17,547 nucleotides of DNA from Lunatibacter sp035460985 (GTDB lineage Bacteria; Bacteroidota; Bacteroidia; Cytophagales; Cyclobacteriaceae). The notes under the pieces were generated by a model that saw only the letters and a list, made by a program, of their open reading frames with translations, had not been told where the DNA came from and made no database searches. The stretch covers positions 1 to 17,547 of the forward strand of contig DATHWC010000407.1 in NCBI GenBank assembly GCA_035460985.1, given 5' to 3'. Position numbers and translations under genes: made by a program. Positions 1-9,668 of this stretch are shown here, piece after piece. How positions within the stretch are numbered: the stretch's first letter is position 1; each line of letters starts with the position of its first letter.

Positions 1-988
1 CTGCGAATTGCATCGTCTGCCAGCCTTGGGTTTCTGTAAATGGAGTTCCATCCAGCTTTAAATAGGTGTTGACAAAGTCTCTGGTAAGGTTATAGCCTAT
101 CCCCGTGGTGGAACTGGAATAATGCCAGTTGGCTGCATGCATTACAGATAGGGATTCATTGGCTACCCAGGCTAGTATTACTTCTGAGGCTACAGGGGAT
201 TCACTAACAAACAAATCCCTATAGGACGCATTTTGACCCGAACCAGTATGGATCCTGTACACGCCGTTTTCCATCACCGCCTGGGCAGCGTTGGCAGCAA
301 TGGTAAGGAATGTATTGGCAGTAGATTCCAAACCATAATTGGTATGGTATTTCCTAAAGGTGCCCTCAAATAGGGCCACTCTGGATTGAAATGCGAAAGC
401 CACATCCCTGGTGATCAAGCTCCTACTCGGATCTGCGGCGGGGTTAAGATGGGCGGTGGCGTAGTTTAAATCCACCATGATGGAATCCATAACCAAAGTT
501 CTCGAGTCACGGGAATTGTACAAGGCGGGATCGTCAACATCTAGCTGTGATCCGATCCAGGGAACATCACCGAACCTTTGAACTTTATCAAAATAAAACC
601 AGGCTCTGAAAAACCGTGCTAGTCCCAAATAATGCTGTCTAATTTCCAGGGGTACCCGCTCATCATTACAGTTGGCAATAAAATGATTGATATTTCTCAG
701 TTGCCCCCAACTCCAACCGGAACTTTCATTGGCAGAAAAAGCCCCAGGTGTTAGAAAGAGAGTAACGTTTCTTCTGGAACCATAGTCAGCGATATCATCC
801 CCATTAAAAATAGCCATGGCATCTGGGAGCCCATTATAAAAGGAATAGGAATACAGTTCCAAGCCACTTTCGCTACCGAAAACGGGGCCTGCTCCAACAG
901 CATCTTTTGGGAATTCTTCTAGAAAATCCGAATTACATCCAAACACAACAAAGACGATAAAGGAAAGGTAAGAGATTATATTTTTCAT
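1..988 (-). CDS. SusD/RagB-family outer-membrane lipoprotein, C-terminus beyond the left edge
   Basis: Reading the minus strand from the ATG at 988-986, the frame is open for 329 codons to the window edge, so the C-terminal part is missing. The N-terminus is a short lipoprotein signal: a hydrophobic stretch at residues 4-16 ends in VFGC, with lipidated Cys18 followed by NSDFLEEFP, the usual SusD-type beginning. Residues 120-145 (YLGLARFFRAWFYFDKVQRF plus GDVPWI) match the conserved TPR-helix signature of SusD-like_3 proteins. The gene starts 11 bases after the SusC stop, the standard SusC-SusD order. By family knowledge it is the cell-surface lid that binds the ligand and hands it to SusC. 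The ligand cannot be read from sequence. The SusD_RagB C-terminal domain would lie outside the window. Confidence 0.93.
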   Translation of the reverse strand, partial: MKNIISYLSFIVFVVFGCNSDFLEEFPKDAVGAGPVFGSESGLELYSYSFYNGLPDAMAIFNGDDIADYGSRRNVTLFLTPGAFSANESSGWSWGQLRNINHFIANCNDERVPLEIRQHYLGLARFFRAWFYFDKVQRFGDVPWIGSQLDVDDPALYNSRDSRTLVMDSIMVDLNYATAHLNPAADPSRSLITRDVAFAFQSRVALFEGTFRKYHTNYGLESTANTFLTIAANAAQAVMENGVYRIHTGSGQNASYRDLFVSESPVASEVILAWVANESLSVMHAANWHYSSSTTGIGYNLTRDFVNTYLKLDGTPFTETQGWQTMQFA

Positions 989-999
989 GATTATTTCTA

Positions 1000-3900
1000 T
1001 TAAAAGGTTACCGAAATTCCCACAGTTACAGAACCCAGGATAGGATAATTATACCCATCCCCTGCATTATAGTTAGCCGCTGGTCGAACTATGGAATCTG
1101 ACCGTCTGACGTTTTCAGGATCAATATCCCTGGTTCTCTTGTAAAGAGGTGACCATGACCATAGATTTTCCCCACCTACAAATACTCTTGCTGCATCGGC
1201 ATTGATTTTTGATGTCATAGCCTGGGGTAGGTTATAGCCTACCTGTAAGTTTTTTAACCTGACGTATGCTACATTTTGCATGTAACGTGTCTGGGGAGCC
1301 AAAGCGCTTCCGGGAACATCCGCACCCAAACGATTATGGCCACGGTATCTTGGAAAATAAGAATCCGGCATCTCCTCGGACCAGATTATACCGGGTTCCA
1401 AATGCCAGGTAGGTATATCATTATAGGTTCGGTTATACTGTCCCCAGAACAGGGATGCCCCTGCACTCGGATACCAGTCCTGTCTCCCGACTCCCTGAAA
1501 AAACACACTCACAAAGAAGTTGTTCCAATCGGCATTGAGCATAGCACCGTAGGTATATCTGGGTGATGCATTCCCAATTATTTCCCTGTCTCCCGGGTTG
1601 TTCAACGTATTGTCCCCTGCGTTAACCCTGCCGTCGCCATTAACATCTCTAAACTTAACATCACCCGGTAACAGGATTCTGCCGTCGGACTGGCGTATAA
1701 ATGTTTGATCTGCATGACTTTCTATTTCCGACGTAGAGGTGAAAAGGCCTTCAGTAACATAACCCCAGATTTCGCCCAGAACCTGCCCTTCATAATAGTC
1801 TGTCAATCTTTTATCGGGATTGTTGTATTTGAGAATGGTCGAAACATTATCCGACATATTTAGGCGGACGGAATAATTTAATGGTTTATTTTTTACCCTG
1901 AAATTATCGGACCAATTGAGCATCATTTCCCAACCCTTGGTTTCTAGATCGGCGTAATTTCCCCTAGGTGGTGCAGCTCCAAACACAGCTGGCAATGTTG
2001 GCCCTGTCGTAAACATATCTGTGGTTTTGCGGATATAGGCATCACCGACAAATTGCATTTTATCAGAAAGAAATGAGATATCAACCCCAATATTTCGGGT
2101 GGTGGAAGTTTCCCAAGTAAGGCCTTCCGGTAAAATGGTAGGAAGGCTGGTAAAAGAAGGTCTAGTATTTCCAAGTACCCTGGGATGTTGGCCTGTCACA
2201 GAATACAATTCCTGGAATCGATAGGATGCAATATTACCATTACCAAGTGACCCATAGGATCCTCTGAATTTGATATCGGAGAATATCCTTTCCGATACAT
2301 TCCACCATGGTTCCTGGGTAATTCTCCAACCCATCGAAACGGATGGAAAGAAGGCAAAACTTTCATAGGTAGGAAATTTGGAAGAACCATCATACCGGCC
2401 ATTTACCTCTAAAAGGTACCTGTTGTCAAATATATAATTTAACCGAAAAAAGGTGCCCAAGGTCCTCCACTTTTCATACCCTCCACGTATAACCATATTT
2501 TCACCAATTGCTAGGTTCAGGTCTTGGGCATCCGGAAACAACAGGCCGTCCCTGCGTGCCGTCAGTTGGGTAAACTCAGAATTTTCATAATTGGCCCCAG
2601 CCATTATTTTGTAATAATGCCTGTCCTTATAATAGTTTTCAAATGCCGCAAAAAGGTTGGCAGCTATATAATTGGTAGTTGAGGCGATATCCTGCACATC
2701 GTTCTTGTTTGCACCAAGCATTTCGATTACCCCCGGCCTCACACTGTACGGTACTGGAACCCTTGTGGTCTTATTGTCATCGGAAACATAGGTATAGGTA
2801 AAATCTCCATTAACCAATAATTTCTTATCAAAAAAATTCGCTGCTGCTCCGGTAGTATTCCGGAATCTGTTGATATCCTGATCCATGGCATTTTTACCAT
2901 ACCAGAAATCCCCTACCCCATACGCCGCAGAATAAGTCAGGGTTCCGTCCGGATTGTGTAAAGGAGCCATCGGGAAATGCTCCAAAGCAATCATCGCCCA
3001 TGGCCCGACTTGTTCTCCTGCCCCATCAATTGGATAGTGGTATTTTTTATTGGAGTATTCAAAATTATTGTTGATTTCCAACCAGGGCAATACCTGTGCA
3101 GACCCCTGTGCCCGTATATTACCGGTTTTGTAGTCATCGGAGTTATAACGAAATAAGCCTTCCTGCGAAAATAACCTTCCCGAAACAAAGAAGGAGGTGG
3201 TTTCAGACCCTCCGGTAAGAGATATATTATTTTCGAAGGTACCCAAAGAACTTTTTTGCAGTTCTTCATACCAATTGGTATTGTAGTAATACTGGTATTC
3301 CCCCGTAGTAGGGTTGACATCCACTCTGGGCAAACTAGGATCCTCGGATCTCCTTTTTAGCTCTGCTAGGTATTCCGGAGAAAACCGAATGGTTTTATTG
3401 ACGCCGAGCGGCGGTGTGGCGTAATCCGTTCTTCCAAGGTGAGCTTCATTGAACATTTTGGCAAATAAGTATCCATCGGTAACATGGTCAAACACAGTGG
3501 TTGGACTTTTTCTGGAATAATTGGAGGAATAATTGATGACCATCCTGTCGGTTGGGGCTCTTTTGGTTTTAATAAGAATAACGCCAAAAGCACCCCTGGC
3601 TCCGTAAATAGAAGCAGAAGCGGCATCTTTCAAAACCGTAATACTCTCTATATCATTGGGATTGACCAGACTTGGATCTCCTTCCACATTATCAATTAAA
3701 ACCAGGGCATTTCCACCTGCACCTATGGAAGTTGCCCCTCTGATATTTATGGCAGGCGCTCCGGAGGGATTTCCATCCATTAAGCGGATATTTACATTGG
3801 GCATCAAGCCCTGCATACCCTGTGTAAGATTGGTCATGGGTCTGTTTTCAAATACCTCCGAAGTAACCTGATCCACAGAACCGGTTATGTTGGCACGCTT

Positions 3901-4431
3901 TTGTGTGCCGTATCCGACCACAACAACTTCTTCAAGAGAAGAAACATCCTCTGCCAAAGTAACATCAATCAAACTCCGGTCACCCACAGAAATGGTCTGG
4001 GACACAAAGCCGATAAATGAAAACACCAAAGTGGCTCCGTCGGGTACTGATAGACTATATTTGCCATCCAAATCAGTCGCAGTTCCAATGCTAGTACCTG
4101 GGACCGAAACTGTCACGCCAGGAATAGGTACTCCATTTGTATCCACCACGGTCCCGCTTATTGTCACATCCATGCTATTCTCCATGGTGCTTAATAGATT
4201 AACAGGAAAATTAGCCATCAACTCCGATAGCCCAACCTCAAGATGGCTAGAATTACTTCCGGTTGGTAAATGAAGGCCCTTTGGGAAATTTCCATTCGAA
4301 CTGGAGCTAATTCCAAAGGTGGGGTAAGTCCCCATCAATGCACTAAAACAAAGCAGGGTCCGAAGTCCCCCAGGACAGAATTTCCCAATTCCAATCCTTG
4401 CAAGTAGCATTCTTTTCATAAGGTATACCAA
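1000..4431 (-). CDS. SusC/RagA-family TonB-linked outer-membrane transporter
   Basis: This 1143-residue protein is a TonB-dependent channel of the SusC type. The N-terminus has a signal-like segment at about 5-40; Met5 (ATG at 4419) begins MKRMLLARIG and is as plausible a start as Met1. A low-complexity stretch of about 50 residues follows and contains no STN domain, so anti-sigma signalling is not expected. A carboxypeptidase-regulatory-like beta-sandwich covers about 90-160. The conserved EEVVVVGYGTQKRANITGSV segment is at 167-186, the plug at about 185-290 (NPNDIESITVLKDAASASIY), and the beta-barrel fills the rest, ending in an aromatic residue (VTF) as barrel proteins do. The plug reads LVLIDNVEGD instead of the common LVDGV form. 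It pairs with the SusD 11 bases downstream. Substrate unknown; a glycan is the family default. Confidence 0.95.
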   Translation of the reverse strand: MVYLMKRMLLARIGIGKFCPGGLRTLLCFSALMGTYPTFGISSSSNGNFPKGLHLPTGSNSSHLEVGLSELMANFPVNLLSTMENSMDVTISGTVVDTNGVPIPGVTVSVPGTSIGTATDLDGKYSLSVPDGATLVFSFIGFVSQTISVGDRSLIDVTLAEDVSSLEEVVVVGYGTQKRANITGSVDQVTSEVFENRPMTNLTQGMQGLMPNVNIRLMDGNPSGAPAINIRGATSIGAGGNALVLIDNVEGDPSLVNPNDIESITVLKDAASASIYGARGAFGVILIKTKRAPTDRMVINYSSNYSRKSPTTVFDHVTDGYLFAKMFNEAHLGRTDYATPPLGVNKTIRFSPEYLAELKRRSEDPSLPRVDVNPTTGEYQYYYNTNWYEELQKSSLGTFENNISLTGGSETTSFFVSGRLFSQEGLFRYNSDDYKTGNIRAQGSAQVLPWLEINNNFEYSNKKYHYPIDGAGEQVGPWAMIALEHFPMAPLHNPDGTLTYSAAYGVGDFWYGKNAMDQDINRFRNTTGAAANFFDKKLLVNGDFTYTYVSDDNKTTRVPVPYSVRPGVIEMLGANKNDVQDIASTTNYIAANLFAAFENYYKDRHYYKIMAGANYENSEFTQLTARRDGLLFPDAQDLNLAIGENMVIRGGYEKWRTLGTFFRLNYIFDNRYLLEVNGRYDGSSKFPTYESFAFFPSVSMGWRITQEPWWNVSERIFSDIKFRGSYGSLGNGNIASYRFQELYSVTGQHPRVLGNTRPSFTSLPTILPEGLTWETSTTRNIGVDISFLSDKMQFVGDAYIRKTTDMFTTGPTLPAVFGAAPPRGNYADLETKGWEMMLNWSDNFRVKNKPLNYSVRLNMSDNVSTILKYNNPDKRLTDYYEGQVLGEIWGYVTEGLFTSTSEIESHADQTFIRQSDGRILLPGDVKFRDVNGDGRVNAGDNTLNNPGDREIIGNASPRYTYGAMLNADWNNFFVSVFFQGVGRQDWYPSAGASLFWGQYNRTYNDIPTWHLEPGIIWSEEMPDSYFPRYRGHNRLGADVPGSALAPQTRYMQNVAYVRLKNLQVGYNLPQAMTSKINADAARVFVGGENLWSWSPLYKRTRDIDPENVRRSDSIVRPAANYNAGDGYNYPILGSVTVGISVTF

Positions 4432-4834
4432 TTAAATTAAGAATAATAACCAGAAAATATAGTGTTTTGAAGAATATAAATTTATTCCGTTCTAACAATA
4501 ATAAGGATTTTATCCACAAAAATTAGCGTTTTATTTATTATTATTTTTAAACGTTAAAATATTTTATTGTGTCCCTAAATCCGAAGGCAGAGTAATAAAA
4601 AATATAGTCAAAAAACCTCAATAATTAATTGGATTAAGACTTCTCTTCTCATATTTACGAGTTGACAAACAACCTAATCACGGGGGGATGAAAGTTACAA
4701 AATCAAATCACTCCTTTCGGAGGGTTTAAGTGCTGACTGCCATCTTGCAGGTCGTTTTTTCAGATCTTTTTAGGAGTTTCTAAGAACACTATTGAAACGT
4801 TGATTGGTTAAAGCCTAAAAGGATCTATTCGTGT
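4432..4834. other. 403-bp AT-rich spacer between the DUF1501 gene and the second SusC
   Basis: No gene is visible here. The part next to SusC (about 4440-4620) is very AT-rich and would be the SusC leader and promoter region on the minus strand. I looked for the Bacteroidota -7 motif TAnnTTTG and found only near matches, such as TATATTTT around 4455-4462 and TAATTTTTG (one base too long) around 4518-4526, so no promoter is claimed. Downstream of the DUF1501 stop the minus strand has only a short CTCC-GAAA-GGAG hairpin at 4711-4722. That is too weak to call a terminator with confidence. The spacer length suggests the second SusCD pair has its own promoter. Confidence 0.6.
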
Positions 4835-6283
4835 TCACGATAAAATATCCCTCACCACATGTCCACTTACATCCGTCAGCCGAAACCTTCTTCCCTGGTG
4901 TTTAAAAATAAGTTTTTCATGGTCTACCCCTAACAGGTGGAGTAACGTAGCCTGAAAATCATGTACATGTACGGGATCCTTGACAATATTGTATCCAAAT
5001 TCACAGGTTTCGCCATGGATGTATCCTTTCTTGACACCACCTCCTGCCATCCACATGGTAAAGCACCTCGGGTGGTGATCGCGGCCGTAATTGTCTTTTG
5101 TCAATTTCCCCTGCGAATAATTGGTTCGGCCAAACTCCCCTCCCCAAATAACCAAAGTATCGTCCAAAAGCCCCCGTTGTTTTAAATCCATTACCAAAGC
5201 AGCACCCGCCTGATCCACGCTCTTGCTCATGATCCGTATATCTCTCGGCAAATTGCCGTGCTGATCCCAACCCTGATGATAGAGTTGTATGAATTTCACG
5301 TCCTTTTCCGCCAGCCTCCTCGCCAAAAGACAGTTTGCGGCGAAGGTGCCCGGTACCCTGGAATCAGGTCCATACATGTCATAGATGTAATCAGGCTCTT
5401 TGGATATGTCCATGGTTTCGGGAACAGAAGCCTGCATCCGGTACGCCATTTCATATTGGGCAATGCGGGAATTAATTTCCGTATCCATTACCTTCTCGTA
5501 TTTCATCTCATGAAGCTCCTTCAGCGCATCCAACATCCTTCTACGGCTTCCTTTGTTTATCCCCTCCGGGTCATTCAGATATAGGACCGGGTCCTTACCG
5601 GACCGAAACTGCACTCCCTGGTGTAGTGATGGCAAAAAGCCGGACCCCCAAAGTTTGGCGTACAGCGGCTGGTCACCCTCTCTTCCTTTGGAAAGCAACA
5701 CGGAGAAATCCGGTAAATTTTTGTTTTCACTGCCCAACCCATAACTAATCCAAGAACCCATAGAAGGCCGACCGCTGAGTTGGGATCCTGATTGAAAAAA
5801 GGTAATTGCCGGGTCGTGATTGATCGCTTCTGTATGCATGGATTTGATAAAGCACAACTCATCCGCAATCTTTGCTGTATATGGCATCAATTCACTAACC
5901 CATGCACCGCTTTGACCATGTTGGGCAAAATCAAAAACTGACCCTGCCAATGGAAAAGAATTCTGATTGGAGGTCATACCTGTGAGCCGCTGCCCCGCCC
6001 GTATAGACTCCGGTAACTCCTGGCCAAAGCGCTCGTTAAGCAGCGGTTTATAATCAAAAAGCTCCATCTGGGAAGGACCTCCACTTTGGAAAAGATAAAT
6101 TACGCGCTTGGCCTTAGGGACTAAGTGCAGAGAACCGCCACCTTCATTGCTGGTGCCCGGAGCCAGTTTGGCCATCAGTTGGCTGGGACCCAACAGAGAG
6201 CCAAGGGCTAAACTGCCCAAACCCAAACTGGTTTTTGTTAAAAACTGACGGCGGTCCATATGTAGATTGTGCAAAATGCTCAT
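4835..6283 (-). CDS. Tat-exported DUF1501 protein, alkaline-phosphatase-like clan
   Basis: DUF1501 proteins share the alkaline phosphatase/sulfatase fold; their reaction is not established. I chose the ATG at 6283 (482 residues) because it gives MSILHNLHMDRRQFLTKTSL, a short leader before a twin-arginine motif (R11 R12), then a Gly/Ala/Leu-rich hydrophobic stretch. The frame also has ATGs at 6343 (502 residues, 6 bases after the upstream stop) and at 6259 (directly before DRRQF). In the 482-residue numbering, candidate metal or active-site positions are GGP at 68-70, WDQHG at 339-343, GGEFGR at 381-386, GRDHHP at 400-405 and HVHDFQ at 439-444. The sulfatase C/S-x-P-x-R formylglycine motif is not seen. 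It is last in the SusC-SusD-PSD1-DUF1501 run and is the usual genomic partner of the PSD1 protein. Export in folded form via Tat suggests cofactor insertion in the cytoplasm. Confidence 0.93.
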   Translation of the reverse strand: MSILHNLHMDRRQFLTKTSLGLGSLALGSLLGPSQLMAKLAPGTSNEGGGSLHLVPKAKRVIYLFQSGGPSQMELFDYKPLLNERFGQELPESIRAGQRLTGMTSNQNSFPLAGSVFDFAQHGQSGAWVSELMPYTAKIADELCFIKSMHTEAINHDPAITFFQSGSQLSGRPSMGSWISYGLGSENKNLPDFSVLLSKGREGDQPLYAKLWGSGFLPSLHQGVQFRSGKDPVLYLNDPEGINKGSRRRMLDALKELHEMKYEKVMDTEINSRIAQYEMAYRMQASVPETMDISKEPDYIYDMYGPDSRVPGTFAANCLLARRLAEKDVKFIQLYHQGWDQHGNLPRDIRIMSKSVDQAGAALVMDLKQRGLLDDTLVIWGGEFGRTNYSQGKLTKDNYGRDHHPRCFTMWMAGGGVKKGYIHGETCEFGYNIVKDPVHVHDFQATLLHLLGVDHEKLIFKHQGRRFRLTDVSGHVVRDILS

Positions 6284-6349
6284 TTCAAGGGTAATTTTAA
6301 TTCTATAATCCATTTTTGATTTCAAACCGAAGCCTATCGGCAAACGTCA

Positions 6350-9300
6350 TCATCTTTTATATACAGCTTCATCATAATTCACCAACGTAGATGCCACTAA
6401 GGTCATGGCAGCCACTGTTTCCCTGGGAAGATTTGGATCCGACGTAAATTCTCCGAGGCTCAAAAGGCCCTCCACTGTTTCGGGAGATGCCGTAAAATCC
6501 TCCAATTCCATCGAATAAAGTCTCATTAATACTCCCAATTCGTCCGAATCGGGACTTCTGCTAGTCATGGCCTTGAATCCGTAAGTGATTTGTCTTTGGA
6601 TATCATCCCCGCCAATTTTAATCATTTTTTCCGCCAATGCCCTTGATGCTTCCAAGTACTGAGGATCATTCATGAGTACCAATGCCTGTAAAGGGGTATT
6701 GGTCTTTTGCCTTTCCACCGTGCATGTATATTTGTCAGATGCATCAAAACTGATCATCGATGGTGGCGGGGAACTTCGTTTCCAAATGGTATACAGGCCA
6801 CGGCGGTAAAGGTTTTTCCCAGTATCCTGCACATACTCCCGTACATTGGCAGTAGCGAGTTCCTTCCACAACCCCTTTGGCTGGTAGGGCTTAACACTTC
6901 TACCACCAATTTCCTTCTCCAACAGACCACTGGCAGCAAGGGCATTGTCCCTGATCATTTCCACAGGCATGCGGTAGCTTGGCCCCCGGGCCAACCAAAC
7001 ATTTTCGGGATCCTTTTCCCTTAAGGTGTCATTCCAATCAGATGACTGCTTATAGGTTGCTGAGGTGACCATTAGTTTAAGCAGTTCCTTGAGGTTCCAG
7101 CCCGAATCCCTAAAATATACCGCCAGCCAATCCAGCAATTCCGGGTGGGAAGGAAATGCACCCTGATTCCCGAAATCATCCGTTGTGGAAACAATTCCGT
7201 TTCCAAAAACAAGTTGCCAATAGCGGTTTACCGCCACTCTAGCGGTAAGGGGGTTATTCTCATGAGTCACCCACGAGGCTAGTCCCAGCCGGTTTCTTGG
7301 GAATTCATCCGGGAATTCCAAAACGGATGTTGGTGTGCCCGGAAATACCTGTTCAGTAGGCGCATCGTAAGTACCCCTGGCCAAAATAAATGTGGGACGG
7401 GGGTCTTTCTGCTCTTCCATTACCATCACTTCAGGCTGTGCACTGAGAACGGCATTCTCTTCACCACGCAGGCGGGTGAGGTTTTTTTGACGGGTTTGGA
7501 AATCCGGGTCAACGGTTAACAGGTAATAGTCAAACAGTTCCTTTTCCTTGCCCAATTCGATATAGGAATTTATCGGATTGGACATCGAATACAAGGCATC
7601 AATTTCCAAGGCCGAAAGCCTGCGGTCAAATACACTAAATTCATCCACCAGGGATTGGTCAAGTGTTTCGGCAAAGTTTGTTCCCCGCTTGCCGATTTGT
7701 AGGTTTCCCGGATGACCGGTACTAAGCTTGTCTTTTCCGTAGGATAAAATGCTTCTTTTCAGTTTATCTGTTTTAATCTCCAGTGTCATCAATTTTCCAT
7801 TGATATATAGCCTAAGCCCCGCTACGCTACTTGATCCATCATATACCATGGCCAGGTGAACCCATTCGCCTTTGGGTATTTTTTCCTCGGTTTGCACTTC
7901 GATCGCGTTGGCGGGCCAGGTATGGGAAATTAGACCTTTCAGGCTACCATCCCCTGCTGCCAATAATTCATACCCCCGGAAACCGTTGGCAAACCCACCG
8001 GTTTTGGAGAAAATCGGCCCGTCCAAACTATCCGCTAAAGCTTTGTACCACAAGCTGATCGTAAAAGGGTCATTTCGTTCAAAATAGCCTACGTTATTCC
8101 CCAAATCCACATAACTGTCTCCCACCAACTTTACAGCATTACCAAACTTGCCTTCCACCATTTGAAGTTCCTTGTCCTTTTGGATCACCACCATGCTGGC
8201 AGGATTGGACGGATCAGCGAGGTTTTTAAATTTTTCATTGGATGGCGCATCCAAGGGATAGTGTCCAACTCTTCCTTTAGAGACTAGCTTGGGCTCAGAT
8301 TTTGTTTTTATACCGGACAACCATTTTTCAAATCCTTTCCGGTATTTATCCTGTAGGGAGTCCAATTCCCGCTCTTGCTGCTGAATGTGTAAATTGACAA
8401 AGGCTAGTTTTTTATCTACCTCCTCATCGGTGAGAATGAGGGTTGGACTTGCTTCTCCCATGTAGGGTACCTGACCGGTTTCTTTTACACTGTTAAAAAA
8501 TGCATACAGTTGGAAATATTCTTTTTGGGAAATAGGATCATATTTGTGATCATGACAGCGGGCACATTCCGTACTCAAGCCCAAAAATGCTTTCCCCAGG
8601 GTATTGGTCCGGTCGGCAACATATTCTACCCTGTATTCCTCAGCTATGACCCCACCTTCCTGACTTTGGGGATGGTTTCGGTTGAATCCGGTAGCCAAAA
8701 TTTGGTCATTGGAGGCATCCGGCAACATGTCGCCTGCCAACTGCCATGTAATAAAATCATCATATGGAAGGTTTTCGTTGAAGGAACGGATTACCCAGTC
8801 ACGCCAGGGCCACATATTTCGCATGCCGTCATCCTGATAACCGTGGGAATCCGCATATCTGGCCACATCCAGCCACTCGGACGCCATGCGCTCGCCATAA
8901 TGAGGGGATTCCAACAATCTGTCTACCAGTTTTTCATACGCATCCGGCGCTTGGTCTTCCAAAAAATCATCCACTTCCTGTACAGTGGGTGGCAATCCGG
9001 TAAGGTCAAAGGATACCCGTCGAACCAGAGTCTCTTTTGTGGCCATTTCGGATGGCTCCAAACCCACCTGCGATAATTTGTCATAAACGAAATGATCAAT
9101 TTCATTTTGGGCCCAACCTTCCTTTTCGATTGAAGGAACTTCCGGCTTTTCTGGAATTATAAAGGACCAATGGGGTTTAAAGGCTGCACCCTGCTCTATC
9201 CATTTTGTAATAAGGGCTATTTCTGTTTCGGATAATGCCAGATTGGATGTCGGCGGCGGCATTACCAGTTCCGGGTCAGAGGAGATAATTCGCTTGTAAA

Positions 9301-9607
9301 CCGCACTTTTATGAGGATGCCCTGGGACAAGGGCATAATTATTATTTTCTTCTCCAAATGCCGCCAAGGCAAACTCTTCCAAATCCAACCTCAAGCCCGC
9401 TTCCCTTTTGTTTTCATCCGGCCCGTGGCAGGCAAAACAACGGTCTGATAAAATCGGTTTGATATGGAAATTGAAATCAATTTCGGTAGGTAAGGAAGCC
9501 TCGATTTCATCAGGGAACTTTATTTCAGATTCATACTGCACCACCCAAACGACAACGAGAACAATAGCCACCGAAATCAAAATTTTTATTACCTGATTTT
9601 GGCTCAT
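6350..9607 (-). CDS. PSD1-type protein: cytochrome-like domain, DUF1549, LamG-like, DUF1553
   Basis: This 1085-residue protein begins with one hydrophobic segment (about 8-23) with no clear cleavage site, so it is probably anchored with its body in the periplasm. A planctomycete-type cytochrome C domain (PSCyt1, about 48-140) carries CFACH at 57-61 and MPPP at 116-119, whose Met116 could be the axial haem ligand. DUF1549 covers about 165-372 with the signature VSFDLTGLPP (198-207) and a second CxxCH, CARCHDHKYDPI (348-359). A LamG/concanavalin-like jelly roll sits at about 445-675 (KFGNAVKL, FTISLWYK, WVHLAMVYDG, LYINGK, VDEFSVFDR). DUF1553 covers about 770-1030 (NNPLTARVAVNRYWQLVFG and FPSHPELLDWLA). 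The length is normal for the family and no frame is broken. It lies directly upstream of its usual partner DUF1501. Haem binding and sugar binding are inferred from motifs only; the reaction is unknown. Confidence 0.95.
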   Translation of the reverse strand: MSQNQVIKILISVAIVLVVVWVVQYESEIKFPDEIEASLPTEIDFNFHIKPILSDRCFACHGPDENKREAGLRLDLEEFALAAFGEENNNYALVPGHPHKSAVYKRIISSDPELVMPPPTSNLALSETEIALITKWIEQGAAFKPHWSFIIPEKPEVPSIEKEGWAQNEIDHFVYDKLSQVGLEPSEMATKETLVRRVSFDLTGLPPTVQEVDDFLEDQAPDAYEKLVDRLLESPHYGERMASEWLDVARYADSHGYQDDGMRNMWPWRDWVIRSFNENLPYDDFITWQLAGDMLPDASNDQILATGFNRNHPQSQEGGVIAEEYRVEYVADRTNTLGKAFLGLSTECARCHDHKYDPISQKEYFQLYAFFNSVKETGQVPYMGEASPTLILTDEEVDKKLAFVNLHIQQQERELDSLQDKYRKGFEKWLSGIKTKSEPKLVSKGRVGHYPLDAPSNEKFKNLADPSNPASMVVIQKDKELQMVEGKFGNAVKLVGDSYVDLGNNVGYFERNDPFTISLWYKALADSLDGPIFSKTGGFANGFRGYELLAAGDGSLKGLISHTWPANAIEVQTEEKIPKGEWVHLAMVYDGSSSVAGLRLYINGKLMTLEIKTDKLKRSILSYGKDKLSTGHPGNLQIGKRGTNFAETLDQSLVDEFSVFDRRLSALEIDALYSMSNPINSYIELGKEKELFDYYLLTVDPDFQTRQKNLTRLRGEENAVLSAQPEVMVMEEQKDPRPTFILARGTYDAPTEQVFPGTPTSVLEFPDEFPRNRLGLASWVTHENNPLTARVAVNRYWQLVFGNGIVSTTDDFGNQGAFPSHPELLDWLAVYFRDSGWNLKELLKLMVTSATYKQSSDWNDTLREKDPENVWLARGPSYRMPVEMIRDNALAASGLLEKEIGGRSVKPYQPKGLWKELATANVREYVQDTGKNLYRRGLYTIWKRSSPPPSMISFDASDKYTCTVERQKTNTPLQALVLMNDPQYLEASRALAEKMIKIGGDDIQRQITYGFKAMTSRSPDSDELGVLMRLYSMELEDFTASPETVEGLLSLGEFTSDPNLPRETVAAMTLVASTLVNYDEAVYKR

Positions 9608-9668
9608 TTTACATTTACTTTTTCTTCTAAAACATTAACAAGATATAAAAAAAAGCTTAAATAAAAGA

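Noticed and set aside
3887..4273. 128-codon plus-strand open frame opposite the SusC regulatory-like domain
   Set aside because: Composition mirrors the complementary strand of the conserved domain; a similar shadow occurs opposite the second SusC at 14186-14413.
4735..4760. Hairpin GACTGC/GCAGGTC followed by a T-run on the plus strand, resembling a terminator
   Set aside because: No plus-strand gene ends here, the stem has a bulge, and on the strand that is transcribed the T-run precedes the hairpin.
8510..9076. 188-codon plus-strand open frame inside the PSD1 gene
   Set aside because: It lies wholly antisense to a well-conserved gene with clear domains, and its translation shows no recognisable protein features.
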